From: JBBRSL01 sp038245435
GTDB taxonomy: Bacteria; Patescibacteriota; Saccharimonadia; Saccharimonadales; CAIOMD01
Assembly: GCA_038245435.1 (NCBI GenBank)
Contig: JBBRSL010000010.1
Coordinates: 1-28,575, forward strand
Direction of reading: 5' to 3'
DNA length: 28,575 bases
This document shows, piece by piece, positions 1 through 5,278 of this stretch; the first letter of the stretch is position 1, and each line of letters begins with the position of its first letter. The position numbers were made by a program, and so were the translations under genes. Under the pieces are notes generated by a model that had not been told where the DNA came from, ran no database searches, and saw only the letters and a program-made list of their open reading frames with translations.

Positions 1-156
1 ATCGAGTAAGTCTACAAATGAGACAGAGGTATGGCCGCTGCCAACCTTAAAAACACGAACCCATATTCCAGACGATGTCGAGTGGTTCATTTCTAGCCAC
101 TTACGTAGCGCAGACTTTTTATCAAATTCAAACAGCGGTAGCCCCAAATATTCCAT
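1..156 (-). CDS. YdeI/OmdA-family protein, N-terminal part (runs off window)
   Basis: Fifty-two codons are readable from an ATG at 156 back to the window edge with no stop. The segment has the N-terminal signature of the YdeI family (linked by name to bacteriocin protection and OmpD): an FxxxxxLRKWLEMNHSTSSG block, then IWVRVFKVGSG and a TSVSFVDLLD stretch that in this family precedes the 'EALCFGWIDG' motif, which lies outside the window. The family's biochemical role is poorly known. The start lies 9 bases after the toxin stop, with an AAGGA about 12 bases upstream, so it is probably the third gene of the toxin-antitoxin operon. The C-terminal half of this family appears as a separate small gene at 3061-3375. 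The family call is from remembered motifs; the missing 3' end limits it. Confidence 0.72.
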   Translation of the reverse strand, partial: MEYLGLPLFEFDKKSALRKWLEMNHSTSSGIWVRVFKVGSGHTSVSFVDLLD

Positions 157-165
157 GCTAAATGT

Positions 166-513
166 TTATCCTTGTAATTTTCTTATGCGCTCGCGTACTG
201 ATTCTTGATATTCTGTAGGGTTTCGCATTTGGTGGTAAGCACGGACGGCAATAACCTCAAAGCGATCATCATCCAAAAGATAGACGATTGCGACTCTGTG
301 TTTTTTCATCTGGACTTTACGCACGTTTGCATCACTTTTGAATACGGCATTGGTTCGTGGCAGGTTTCGCAAGTTTGCCACAGTTTCCATAGCTTCGTTA
401 AGGAACCTTATAGCCGATTCATCGTCTACTAGCTCGGCATAGAATGCCATAAGTTCAGCTATGTCGTTTTCGGCGTCAGAGGTCAAGCTGACGCTATATT
501 TTTGCACCCGCAA
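166..513 (-). CDS. RelE/ParE-family toxin
   Basis: The protein is about 115 aa, the usual size for this superfamily. It shows the fold's sequence pattern: an N-terminal beta strand (YSVSLTSDAENDI), two long helices (roughly residues 17-50), and the C-terminal strand pair KKHRVAIVYLLDDD / FEVIAVRAYHQMRNP, including the family's conserved Arg and His near the end. Members either cleave ribosome-bound mRNA (RelE) or poison gyrase (ParE); the sequence does not decide which. The start is non-ATG: TTG at 513, or GTG at 507. Either overlaps the 3' end of the antitoxin (494-658), which implies translational coupling. The gene sits at the left side of a tRNA-Leu fragment and may belong to an integrated element. 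Confidence 0.86.
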   Translation of the reverse strand: MRVQKYSVSLTSDAENDIAELMAFYAELVDDESAIRFLNEAMETVANLRNLPRTNAVFKSDANVRKVQMKKHRVAIVYLLDDDRFEVIAVRAYHQMRNPTEYQESVRERIRKLQG

Positions 514-658
514 GTTCCCGGTACTTTTTTAGGATATCTTTCTTTGCGATGCTGAGTGGTATACGGTTTTTGGGATTTTTAGCAAGTTTAATACGTCGGT
601 TCAAGTCATGCAGGAACTCGGGGCTATTCTCGTCTACATTAATGACTTTACTATTCAT
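494..658 (-). CDS. Small antitoxin paired with the RelE/ParE toxin
   Basis: This 54-aa protein is read from ATG 658 to TAG 494-496. It is charged and probably helical, with a basic C-terminal segment (IAKKDILKKYRELAG). It lies directly upstream of the toxin, whose start overlaps its last 20 bases, the normal antitoxin-first order. No classical DNA-binding motif is recognisable in so short a protein, so the antitoxin role rests on size, charge and position. The start is supported by a TGATATAAT extended -10 box ending 6 bases before the ATG, which predicts a leaderless mRNA. A palindrome covering both the -10 box and the start codon suggests autorepression. The open frame on the opposite strand here is a shadow. 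Confidence 0.72.
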   Translation of the reverse strand: MNSKVINVDENSPEFLHDLNRRIKLAKNPKNRIPLSIAKKDILKKYRELAGAKI

Positions 659-675
659 GATTCTATTATATCATG
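656..675 (-). promoter_or_regulatory. TA operon promoter with overlapping palindromic operator
   Basis: On the minus strand a TATAAT box (665-670) with an upstream TGA ends 6 bases before the antitoxin ATG (656-658). A perfect inverted repeat, CATGAT-N8-ATCATG, covers exactly 656-675, from the start codon through the -10 box. A repressor bound here would block both polymerase and the start codon. Binding by the antitoxin is inferred from how TA operons usually work. Confidence 0.6.
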
Positions 676-739
676 CAGCATTAGTGAATGCCACCGAAAA
701 CTTGACAAATAACAGAGGTAAGCTAAAGTAAGACGAACC

Positions 740-788
740 TAAAATCAGGTGGTAATTATCACTGGTTCGAGCCCAGTCTCCCGAGCCA
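740..788 (+). other. 3' fragment of tRNA-Leu(UAA), probable attachment site
   Basis: The sequence reads as the 3' part of a class II tRNA. It has anticodon TAA plus the rest of the loop (740-744), the 3' anticodon stem TCAGG (745-749) and a variable arm that can pair (GTGG...TCAC). A perfect 5-bp T-stem follows (ACTGG 761-765 / CCAGT 773-777) with loop TTCGAGC. Then come the 7-base acceptor strand CTCCCGA (778-784), discriminator G and encoded CCA (786-788). No 5' half is present: no TCGGGAG, no D-arm and no 5' anticodon stem lie upstream. It is therefore not a functional tRNA gene. Fragments that begin in the anticodon loop and run to CCA are typical of tyrosine-integrase integration into a tRNA gene. 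By that geometry the element lies to the left. The Leu(UAA) assignment is from the anticodon loop and class II arm. Confidence 0.75.
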
Positions 789-806
789 GACCCAGCAGAG
801 AAAAGT

Positions 807-829
807 AAAAACCTAGTAATTAGCTTTTT
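807..829 (-). terminator. Weak hairpin downstream of the 69-aa gene
   Basis: An A5/T5 outer stem and a CTA/TAG inner stem enclose a 5-base loop with one mismatch. On the minus strand it lies just beyond the stop at 835 and ends in T5, so it could be a weak terminator for the 1358-835 operon. Confidence 0.35.
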
Positions 830-834
830 AAGTT

Positions 835-1044
835 TTAAAAACCTAAATTGTTGGAGATATCTTCAACTGCAGTTTGGCCTTGTTCTGTAACAGAAGCTAC
901 TGTTTCGGCTGCACCACCTGCAGCATCCTGTATTTCTTGTACTCCTGGAATTTCAGCTAGGCCACCGACAACGTCCCCTATTGACCCTTGGGCTAAATCT
1001 GAAGCACCACCTAGTAAGTTTTGTATTGAATCGAATATTCCCAT
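835..1044 (-). CDS. Small Gly/Ala-rich acidic protein of unknown function
   Basis: This 69-aa protein has an excellent Shine-Dalgarno (AGGAGGTG, about 4 bases from ATG 1044), so translation is very likely. The N-terminus MGIFDSIQNLLGGASDLAQ looks amphipathic. The middle is rich in Gly and Ala (GGLAEIPG, DAAGGAAETVASV) and the protein is acidic, with no cysteine or obvious catalytic residue. It has no signal peptide or strong transmembrane segment. It follows the winged-helix regulator at 1053-1358 by only 8 bases in the same direction, so the two probably form an operon. I do not recognise the family. An amphipathic surface-active or phasin-like peptide is a guess from composition alone. The open frame on the opposite strand is a shadow. 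Confidence 0.72.
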   Translation of the reverse strand: MGIFDSIQNLLGGASDLAQGSIGDVVGGLAEIPGVQEIQDAAGGAAETVASVTEQGQTAVEDISNNLGF

Positions 1045-1052
1045 AACACCTC

Positions 1053-1358
1053 CTACTTGCTAATAATTAAATTTTCAATATCTTTTATTAAAGGCCGAAA
1101 CCGGTCAGACTTTTCTGTAACAAAATAACGATTTTCCATACCACATTCACGGCTATCTACTAAACCTTCTGATTTGAGTACATTGAGCTTTCTGGATAGA
1201 GTAACGGCATTGATATCCGTCATTCTTTTTAGTTCATTAAATGATTTTTCACCAAAGTTTATAAGTTCGTAGAGTATAAGAATATTACTTGTATCTCCGA
1301 TTATTTTAGATACTGACTTAGTTATAGAGATTTGTTCTTGACTATATATTGTACGCAT
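1053..1358 (-). CDS. Winged-helix transcriptional regulator (HxlR/ArsR-like)
   Basis: This 101-aa single-domain DNA-binding protein has the classic helix pattern: ILILYELINFGEKSFNEL (helices 1-2), then TDINAVTLSRKLNVLKSEGLV as the recognition helix with the 'LxxLxxxGLV' turn. The beta wing is RECGMENRYFVTEKSDRF. The length and the C-terminal dimerisation helix suit HxlR or ArsR families. No metal-binding cysteine pair is seen (there is one Cys, in the wing), so metal sensing is unlikely. It sits first in an operon with the 69-aa protein. Its upstream region carries repeated TTTACTAGT elements (1361-1399), so autoregulation and control of the divergent 57-aa gene are reasonable inferences. No Shine-Dalgarno is visible upstream of the ATG at 1358. 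Confidence 0.82.
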   Translation of the reverse strand: MRTIYSQEQISITKSVSKIIGDTSNILILYELINFGEKSFNELKRMTDINAVTLSRKLNVLKSEGLVDSRECGMENRYFVTEKSDRFRPLIKDIENLIISK

Positions 1359-1360
1359 TG

Positions 1361-1399
1361 GTATACTTTGTTTACTAGTTAATAATATTTACTAGTATA
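1361..1399. promoter_or_regulatory. Repeated operator between divergent small genes
   Basis: TTTACTAGT occurs at 1371-1379 and again at 1388-1396, a 17-base period. Each contains the self-complementary ACTAGT. The pair is bracketed by GTATAC palindromes at 1361-1366 and 1394-1399. The block begins 2 bases upstream of the winged-helix start and precedes the 57-aa gene, so it is a good candidate operator for that regulator. Confidence 0.5.
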
Positions 1400-1446
1400 C
1401 AGCAGAAAACTAACTTATGGAACTAATTTAATAAGAAAGGTTCATT

Positions 1447-1620
1447 ATGAAACTAGGAAAGCCTCATCTAAAAAATATTAGATTCAATAAAAAACTGTAC
1501 TCAGAAGATATGCGTTATTTGCAGATAAAAATATCGGGTAAAAGTGTCTATAAACAACTTAGCTCACTATACGATAGAAAACCAAAGCATAGAAAAATGA
1601 GGCTTCTATTTGAAGATTAA
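1447..1620 (+). CDS. Small basic protein, 57 aa, unknown function
   Basis: The frame runs from ATG 1447 to TAA 1618-1620, with AAGAAAGG about 5 bases upstream as Shine-Dalgarno. The protein is strongly basic: MKLGKPHLKNIRFNKK at the N-terminus and DRKPKHRKMR near the C-terminus, with a central LQIKISGKSVYKQLSSLY segment. It has no cysteines and no transmembrane segment. Nucleic-acid binding is possible from charge alone, but no family is recognised. It is divergent from the winged-helix regulator, shares the TTTACTAGT operator region, and is followed at once by a hairpin that includes its stop codon. Confidence 0.55.
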   Translation: MKLGKPHLKNIRFNKKLYSEDMRYLQIKISGKSVYKQLSSLYDRKPKHRKMRLLFED

Positions 1621-1646
1621 TTATACTGCGAGATTAATTAATCTTC
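1612..1646. terminator. Long AT-rich hairpin after the 57-aa gene
   Basis: A perfect 12-bp stem, GAAGATTAATTA (1612-1623) with TAATTAATCTTC (1635-1646), encloses an 11-base loop. The left arm contains the stop codon of the 57-aa gene. No T-run follows, so it may act as a weak terminator, an RNA-stability element or a protein-binding palindrome. Confidence 0.5.
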
Positions 1647-1662
1647 ATTGTGGGGCATGTAT

Positions 1663-2154
1663 ATGCAATCGATAATACATAAAAGCCCTGTGCTGTTAGC
1701 CTTTAAGATAATAATTTTAGAAGTACTTATAGAGTTCACCTATTTAGCTATCACTGCAACAGCCCAGTCGCTCGGTCAACAATTAGGCTATGACTTACGA
1801 CTTATTTCGCCACTTACCCAGTTGCTTTTGCTGCCTGCTCAGGTAGGGGTTCTTATTTGGGTGTTGGTTAAGTGGAGTAGTGAAACCTATGAGATACGTG
1901 ATGAAGAGCTGATTATGCGTCACGGCGTACTTAAGCGTATAGAAAAAGCGTACCCATATAACAATATGCAGTCTGTGATTGTGCGGCAATCAATTTTAGA
2001 AAGATTAGTAGGGGCTGGTACGGTTTCGGTATTTGTGCCAACCTTGGGTACAGACTTGGTATTTTCCGAGGTACCAAACCCAAAATCCTTTGCTGAAAAT
2101 ATTAAGAAAGCCATACCCGACGCAGGCAGTAGCCAATTTATAATGAGAAAATAA
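1663..2154 (+). CDS. Membrane protein with bacterial PH domain (bPH2, DUF304-like)
   Basis: The protein is 163 aa. Two hydrophobic helices (about residues 8-36 and 48-72) are followed by a cytoplasmic bPH2 domain. That domain shows the family pattern YEIRDEELIMRHGVLKR, PYNNMQSV, ILERLVGAGTVSVF, and a C-terminal PNPKSFAENIKKAI helix. YdbS/YdbT-type proteins with this architecture are envelope-associated but lack a defined activity. A TTG at 1648 and an ATG at 1657 are also in frame. I prefer ATG 1663 because GTGGGG lies 7 bases upstream and the earlier TTG touches the 1612-1646 hairpin. The heliorhodopsin follows after 95 bases, apparently from its own promoter. Confidence 0.8.
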   Translation: MQSIIHKSPVLLAFKIIILEVLIEFTYLAITATAQSLGQQLGYDLRLISPLTQLLLLPAQVGVLIWVLVKWSSETYEIRDEELIMRHGVLKRIEKAYPYNNMQSVIVRQSILERLVGAGTVSVFVPTLGTDLVFSEVPNPKSFAENIKKAIPDAGSSQFIMRK

Positions 2155-2234
2155 CCTATAAAATTAGTAATCTAAACTAGCGAAAGCGTATTTATTCTTG
2201 GCTTTGAAGACTAGATCAAAAAAGTCTTTCAATA

Positions 2235-2243
2235 TGCTACTAT
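2235..2243 (+). promoter_or_regulatory. Extended -10 box of the heliorhodopsin gene
   Basis: TGC followed by TACTAT (2238-2243) ends 6 bases before the ATG at 2250, and no Shine-Dalgarno is present. The expected transcription start coincides with the start codon, implying a leaderless mRNA. Confidence 0.62.
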
Positions 2244-2249
2244 CAATTT

Positions 2250-3017
2250 ATGAATAAAATCACAGATGCACAAATTAAACCGTTAAGAAAATGGAATATA
2301 GCCGCTGGGTTTTTACACCTCGCATCCCTAATTGCTGTTTTATTACTTGCGAATAATTTTTCGTTACCAGTTACAGCCACCTACATGTCTGGCCCTCCGG
2401 GCTCAACTTTTACCGACCCGATACTACTTTTTAGCAATAATATTAGTTATACGATTGCCCTATTTTTAGGGCTGTCTGCTTTTTTTCACTTTTTTGTTTC
2501 TTCAAAGCAAATATTCCCAAAGTACGCTAAAGGTCTAAAAGAAAATAAAAACATCTTTAGGTGGGTAGAATATTCGCTTAGTTCGTCAGTTATGATTTTT
2601 GTTATTGCGCAGCTAAATGGCATTAGCGATTACGCTGCGCTTTTGGCAATATTTGGTGTTAACGTTTCTATGATTTTATTTGGATGGCTACAAGAGCAGT
2701 ATGCTAAGCCCGGTGACGGCCAGTGGCTACCATTTATATTTGGTTGCATAGCCGGGATTATTCCATGGATAATTGTTGCTATACAGTTGTTTTCGCCAGG
2801 CGGACCTGCAGGTACTTCTGCGCCAGGCTTTGTCTACGGAATTGTTATTTCACTATTCTTGTTCTTTAACTGTTTTGCGTGGGTACAGTACAAGCAGTAC
2901 CAGGCAAAAGGCAAGTGGGCGAACTACTTGCGTGGAGAAAAAGCCTACATTGTGCTGAGCCTTGTGGCCAAAACATTACTTGCATGGCAAATATTTGCCG
3001 GCACTCTCGCTAATTAA
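2250..3017 (+). CDS. Heliorhodopsin
   Basis: A 255-aa seven-helix retinal protein. Key heliorhodopsin residues sit at the positions known from HeR 48C12: H23 (FLHLASL), H80 (FFHFF), counterion E107 in RWVEYSLSSS, and Schiff-base lysine K241 in LVAKTLLAWQIF. The TM3 and TM4 signatures (SSSVMIFVIAQLNGI, FGVNVSMILFGWLQE) are also typical. Heliorhodopsins are inverted relative to type-1 rhodopsins (N-terminus inside) and do not pump ions strongly; signalling or enzyme-regulating roles have been proposed. No carotenoid or retinal synthesis gene lies in this window, so retinal would have to be scavenged or made elsewhere. The upstream neighbour is a PH-domain membrane protein. The downstream minus-strand locus concerns redox and thiols, but no functional link is shown. 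Confidence 0.97.
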   Translation: MNKITDAQIKPLRKWNIAAGFLHLASLIAVLLLANNFSLPVTATYMSGPPGSTFTDPILLFSNNISYTIALFLGLSAFFHFFVSSKQIFPKYAKGLKENKNIFRWVEYSLSSSVMIFVIAQLNGISDYAALLAIFGVNVSMILFGWLQEQYAKPGDGQWLPFIFGCIAGIIPWIIVAIQLFSPGGPAGTSAPGFVYGIVISLFLFFNCFAWVQYKQYQAKGKWANYLRGEKAYIVLSLVAKTLLAWQIFAGTLAN

Positions 3018-3060
3018 TTGTAGTAATTCTCGCTGGACGGGAGTGCGTTGACTTACTGAT

Positions 3061-3375
3061 TCAGAGTAATCGAGGCTTTTTATCTATGAGCACATCTTGC
3101 TGCCATTTACTGGGTGCTTTATCGGTGCGGTGAATGCAACCAACCCAGCAGCAGGGCCGCTTTTGACCATCAAGAAGCTCTTCGACTGTTCGCTGTATTC
3201 GCCTGGTACGGGTCTTATCTTGTTTAGCACTTTCGACCCAACAAATAAACTCATTTCGACCAAGGGGGGTATTATTTTCCCAAAGTTTCAGCGCAGATGA
3301 GTCAGACGTTAAAGCCTCGTAGAGATCCTTCGGAACGTCATGCGCAACACCGGTAGCAATTTGTAGTCTAGTCAT
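3061..3375 (-). CDS. OmdA-domain protein (C-terminal half of YdeI family)
   Basis: A 104-aa protein made almost only of the C-terminal domain of the YdeI/OmpD-associated family. It shows a VPKDLYEALTSDSSALKLWE start, then LGRNEFICWVESAKQDKTRTRRIQRTVEELLDG, matching the usual 'reyvrWIesAKrpeTRarRI..tve.L..Gkr' pattern. In full YdeI proteins this is preceded by about 100 aa that are absent here. An unusual Cys-rich tail (CCWVGCIHRTDK) follows. The start at 3375 has AAGGTGG upstream, and the PNPOx-like gene ends only 15 bases before it, so the two are co-transcribed. The molecular function of the domain is not established. The open frame on the plus strand here is a shadow. Confidence 0.82.
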   Translation of the reverse strand: MTRLQIATGVAHDVPKDLYEALTSDSSALKLWENNTPLGRNEFICWVESAKQDKTRTRRIQRTVEELLDGQKRPCCWVGCIHRTDKAPSKWQQDVLIDKKPRLL

Positions 3376-3390
3376 AAAATTAATCCCACC

Positions 3391-3831
3391 TTATTTATGA
3401 GATGAGAGTTGTTGTTTAAAGTCTGAAAATTTAGCTTGAGTTGGTGTTATGCGTACTACGACATACTCCCCGCTATCTTTAAGCGCGGTCACAGGTGGTT
3501 CAAGCATTTCACCACCGTAAAGTCGCAGTTTGACGATGTTATCAAAAATGTAATCAATTGTTTCTTTATTGGTTTCTTGGTGCGCAACACCATTTATCTG
3601 GAGGGTTTGGGCCATTGGCGCATAGTAGATGGTTAGGGCAACGTTGCGGTGCAGTTCGATATCGGTAACTTTAGTGGTCAGGCTTTTACTGACAAAGTAG
3701 ATACTCGTTTCACTTTCGGCAATATAGTAAATTACAGCGCCGTGAACATTACCATTGATATCAACAGTAGAAAGAACACCAACAGTGTGTTCGAATAAAA
3801 ACTTAGAAGCTTCATCGGTAAATATCGCCAT
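3391..3831 (-). CDS. Pyridoxamine 5'-phosphate oxidase-like FMN-binding protein
   Basis: At 146 aa this has the split-barrel flavin-binding pattern of the PNPOx-like superfamily: an N-terminal helix and LFEHTVGVLSTVDINGNVHGAVIYY, then SIYFVSKSLTTKVTDIELHRNVALTIYY (the FMN-phosphate 'K..n...nprval' segment), and TLQINGVAHQ. Members bind FMN, F420 or heme and often protect against oxidants or reduce small quinones and nitro compounds. It lacks the long C-terminal region of true PdxH, so it is not the vitamin B6 enzyme. No Shine-Dalgarno lies close to ATG 3831; a TACATT box 7 bases upstream could make it leaderless. It precedes the OmdA gene and follows the Fur-rhodanese-glutaredoxin-DUF2892 run with a 78-base gap. 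Confidence 0.83.
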   Translation of the reverse strand: MAIFTDEASKFLFEHTVGVLSTVDINGNVHGAVIYYIAESETSIYFVSKSLTTKVTDIELHRNVALTIYYAPMAQTLQINGVAHQETNKETIDYIFDNIVKLRLYGGEMLEPPVTALKDSGEYVVVRITPTQAKFSDFKQQLSSHK

Positions 3832-3909
3832 TACATCTAATGTAGTCTAGCTCCAGGGCTTTTACAACTCTGTTCGGTTACAGTGCTGTCTTAAGTATTA
3901 GTATGGGAC

Positions 3910-4131
3910 CTATAGTTTTCGGATGTTTTTGCCCCAAAAAGGCGCGCCAAACAAAGGTGCGAATATGCAGAAATCGAATATTCCAGCCACTATAGGTGCT
4001 AGTCCAATGACCGCTACAATATCGCCCCCAACCCCTTTTATGACAAAGTAGCCCAGATATATAAGCCCAATGCCTGCAGCTATACGCAGTAATCTTCCCC
4101 ATATACTAACCATGAACTTTGCAAAACCCAT
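3910..4131 (-). CDS. DUF2892 (YgaP-type transmembrane) protein
   Basis: A 73-aa two-helix membrane protein. It matches DUF2892: an N-terminal WGRLLRIAAGIGLIYLGYFVI helix, GGDIVAVIGLAPIVAGIFDFC as the second helix with its conserved 'iGl.pl.tG.f..C' ending, and APLFG. In E. coli YgaP this domain is fused to a rhodanese and the pair acts in membrane sulfur or NO chemistry. Here the rhodanese is a separate anchored protein two genes upstream in the same operon (4406-4798). AAGGAG lies 8 bases before ATG 4131, and the glutaredoxin stop is 14 bases upstream. Confidence 0.85.
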   Translation of the reverse strand: MGFAKFMVSIWGRLLRIAAGIGLIYLGYFVIKGVGGDIVAVIGLAPIVAGIFDFCIFAPLFGAPFWGKNIRKL

Positions 4132-4145
4132 ATAATTCTCCTTAT

Positions 4146-4394
4146 TTATTTAGTTGCTAGAGCTGTTTCAAATTTTGGCCTATCGAAGCCAAGAATCTTT
4201 TCCACACGGCCATCTTCGAACTCGATGGTGCTAAAAGGTACGCCCATTTGGCCACTGAGATTAACCATGTTCTGAGCGGCTATTGGATTTTGATCAACAT
4301 TGTAATTGGTGAACTCAACCGACTGAGCACTGAGCCAGCTTTTGAGCATGACACAGTAAGGGCAGGTGGTTGTGCTATAGATAGTTATTTTCAT
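4146..4394 (-). CDS. Glutaredoxin-like thiol oxidoreductase
   Basis: At 82 aa this is a normal-length small glutaredoxin. The active site is CPYC near residues 12-15, followed by the MLKSWLSAQSVEF helix. The cis-Pro region reads GVPFSTIEF, and the C-terminal EDGRVEKILGFDRPKFETAL matches the 'ig G.d...l...l' end. NrdH or mycoredoxin-like proteins share this form. It would reduce disulfides or persulfides in the cytoplasm; its electron donor is not visible here. AAGGAGAACGT precedes ATG 4394. It lies between the anchored rhodanese and DUF2892 genes, suggesting it services sulfur transfer or oxidised thiols in the same pathway. Confidence 0.9.
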   Translation of the reverse strand: MKITIYSTTTCPYCVMLKSWLSAQSVEFTNYNVDQNPIAAQNMVNLSGQMGVPFSTIEFEDGRVEKILGFDRPKFETALATK

Positions 4395-4405
4395 ACGTTC
4401 TCCTT

Positions 4406-4798
4406 CTAGGATTTAATAGTCCCGCCGAGTGACTGCACGTGAGTCATGGCGCCCAAATCAATAACATTTTGATAGCCGGCACTCTTTAAGATTACGGTCG
4501 CTTGGCTTGAACGATTGCCGCTATGGCAGTAAACGTATATGGGTTTATCTTTACTGGCAGTGGGTATTTTACCTGCTTGCATATCTTGTAAAGATAGGTT
4601 TAGGGCACCATCAATATGGCCGCTGGTATATTCGGCAGGGGTTCTGACATCGATAAGTTGACCTCCACTACTTACGTCGTTCTGTATCGATTGCATTGAG
4701 AGGCTAGGCGCGCTAGGGGCTGTACTTTTGCCTTGGGTAACAAAGAATAATCCGCCCAAACCCAACACTACAAAAGCTATAATAATAAATAATTTCAT
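4406..4798 (-). CDS. Membrane-anchored rhodanese-like sulfurtransferase
   Basis: The 130-aa protein begins with a transmembrane anchor (residues about 2-20) and a Ser/Pro/Ala-rich linker, then a single rhodanese domain. Motifs: LIDVRTPAEYTSGHIDGALNL, KPIYVYCHSGNRSS with catalytic Cys in the CHSGNRS loop, and a GYQNVIDLGAM end. Topology should place the domain outside the membrane. Such proteins move sulfane sulfur to thiol or cyanide acceptors. Its ATG overlaps the stop of the Fur-family gene by four bases (4795-4798), so it is translationally coupled to the regulator. With the downstream DUF2892 gene it resembles a YgaP split into two proteins. Confidence 0.9.
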   Translation of the reverse strand: MKLFIIIAFVVLGLGGLFFVTQGKSTAPSAPSLSMQSIQNDVSSGGQLIDVRTPAEYTSGHIDGALNLSLQDMQAGKIPTASKDKPIYVYCHSGNRSSQATVILKSAGYQNVIDLGAMTHVQSLGGTIKS

Positions 4799-5193
4799 AT
4801 GCTAGCTCCCATACAGCGCTTACAGGTACCACTTATAGTGAGCTGGCCCGATATACTGCAATCACCTATTGATGATTCTAAAATTGGGATTATTTTATCT
4901 TTAACATTTGTGTCGCGCAGAATACCGCAGCTAGAACATTGAAAATGATCATGAGGGGTTATATTAGCATCGTAGCGCATCGAGCCATCAATTGTAGAAG
5001 GCGCAAAGGCGATAGTGCCACGCGAGGCAAGGCGCGCCGTTGCCCGGTGCACCGTTGTAGCACTTAAATCAGGGTATGATGCACGCAGGGCAGCAAGCAA
5101 CTCTGCGTTTGTGGCATGGCCAAGTAAGCCAATCGTTTGTTCGATTGCCTGACAATATTTAGTTTGTCTTTGTGCTGGTGCGGCTGTATTCAC
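4795..5193 (-). CDS. Fur-family metalloregulator (PerR/Fur-like)
   Basis: The 132-aa protein has an N-terminal winged helix (TNAELLAALRASYPDLSATTVHRATARLASRGTI in two parts) and a C-terminal metal/dimer domain. That domain has a PHDHFQCSSCGILRD block, like the HxH...CxxC of Fur and PerR, and a second zinc pair CKRC near the end. The CxxC pairs form the structural zinc site; the PHDH histidines suggest a regulatory metal site. Which metal or oxidant it senses cannot be read. The start is GTG 5193, supported by TTTACA-N17-TACGCT ending 6 bases upstream. It leads an operon of rhodanese, glutaredoxin and DUF2892 genes, opposite a second rhodanese, so it probably controls a thiol/sulfur stress response. 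Confidence 0.9.
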   Translation of the reverse strand: MNTAAPAQRQTKYCQAIEQTIGLLGHATNAELLAALRASYPDLSATTVHRATARLASRGTIAFAPSTIDGSMRYDANITPHDHFQCSSCGILRDTNVKDKIIPILESSIGDCSISGQLTISGTCKRCMGASI

Positions 5194-5199
5194 TAACTA

Positions 5200-5239
5200 A
5201 GCGTACAGCAATAATTTGCTAATGTAAACAATTTACATT
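5200..5239. promoter_or_regulatory. Fur-type palindrome and promoter between fur-like and rhodanese genes
   Basis: AATGTAAACAATTTACATT at 5221-5239 is a perfect 8-3-8 inverted repeat. On the minus strand its TTTACA (5223-5228) serves as a -35 box, 17 bases from TACGCT (5200-5205), which ends 6 bases before the regulator's GTG. A repressor bound here would shut off the fur-like operon, and it also lies upstream of the divergent rhodanese. Binding by the Fur-like protein is inferred from position. Confidence 0.65.
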
Positions 5240-5278
5240 AATATAAATTGTATAAGAATGTAATACAAAGGAATGTAT

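Noticed and set aside
549..731. Plus-strand 60-codon frame
   Set aside because: It is antisense to the antitoxin gene and its promoter, has no Shine-Dalgarno, and runs toward the tRNA fragment. Treated as a shadow.
740..788. A functional tRNA gene
   Set aside because: There is no acceptor 5' strand, D-arm or 5' half of the anticodon stem upstream, so only a 3' fragment is claimed.
848..1063. Plus-strand 71-codon frame rich in Ser/Pro/Cys
   Set aside because: It is opposite the 69-aa gene, which has a strong Shine-Dalgarno; the odd composition is that of an antisense frame.
1371..1396. Start of a CRISPR-like repeat array
   Set aside because: There are only two 9-base copies with a 17-base period and no spacers or cas genes; better explained as an operator.
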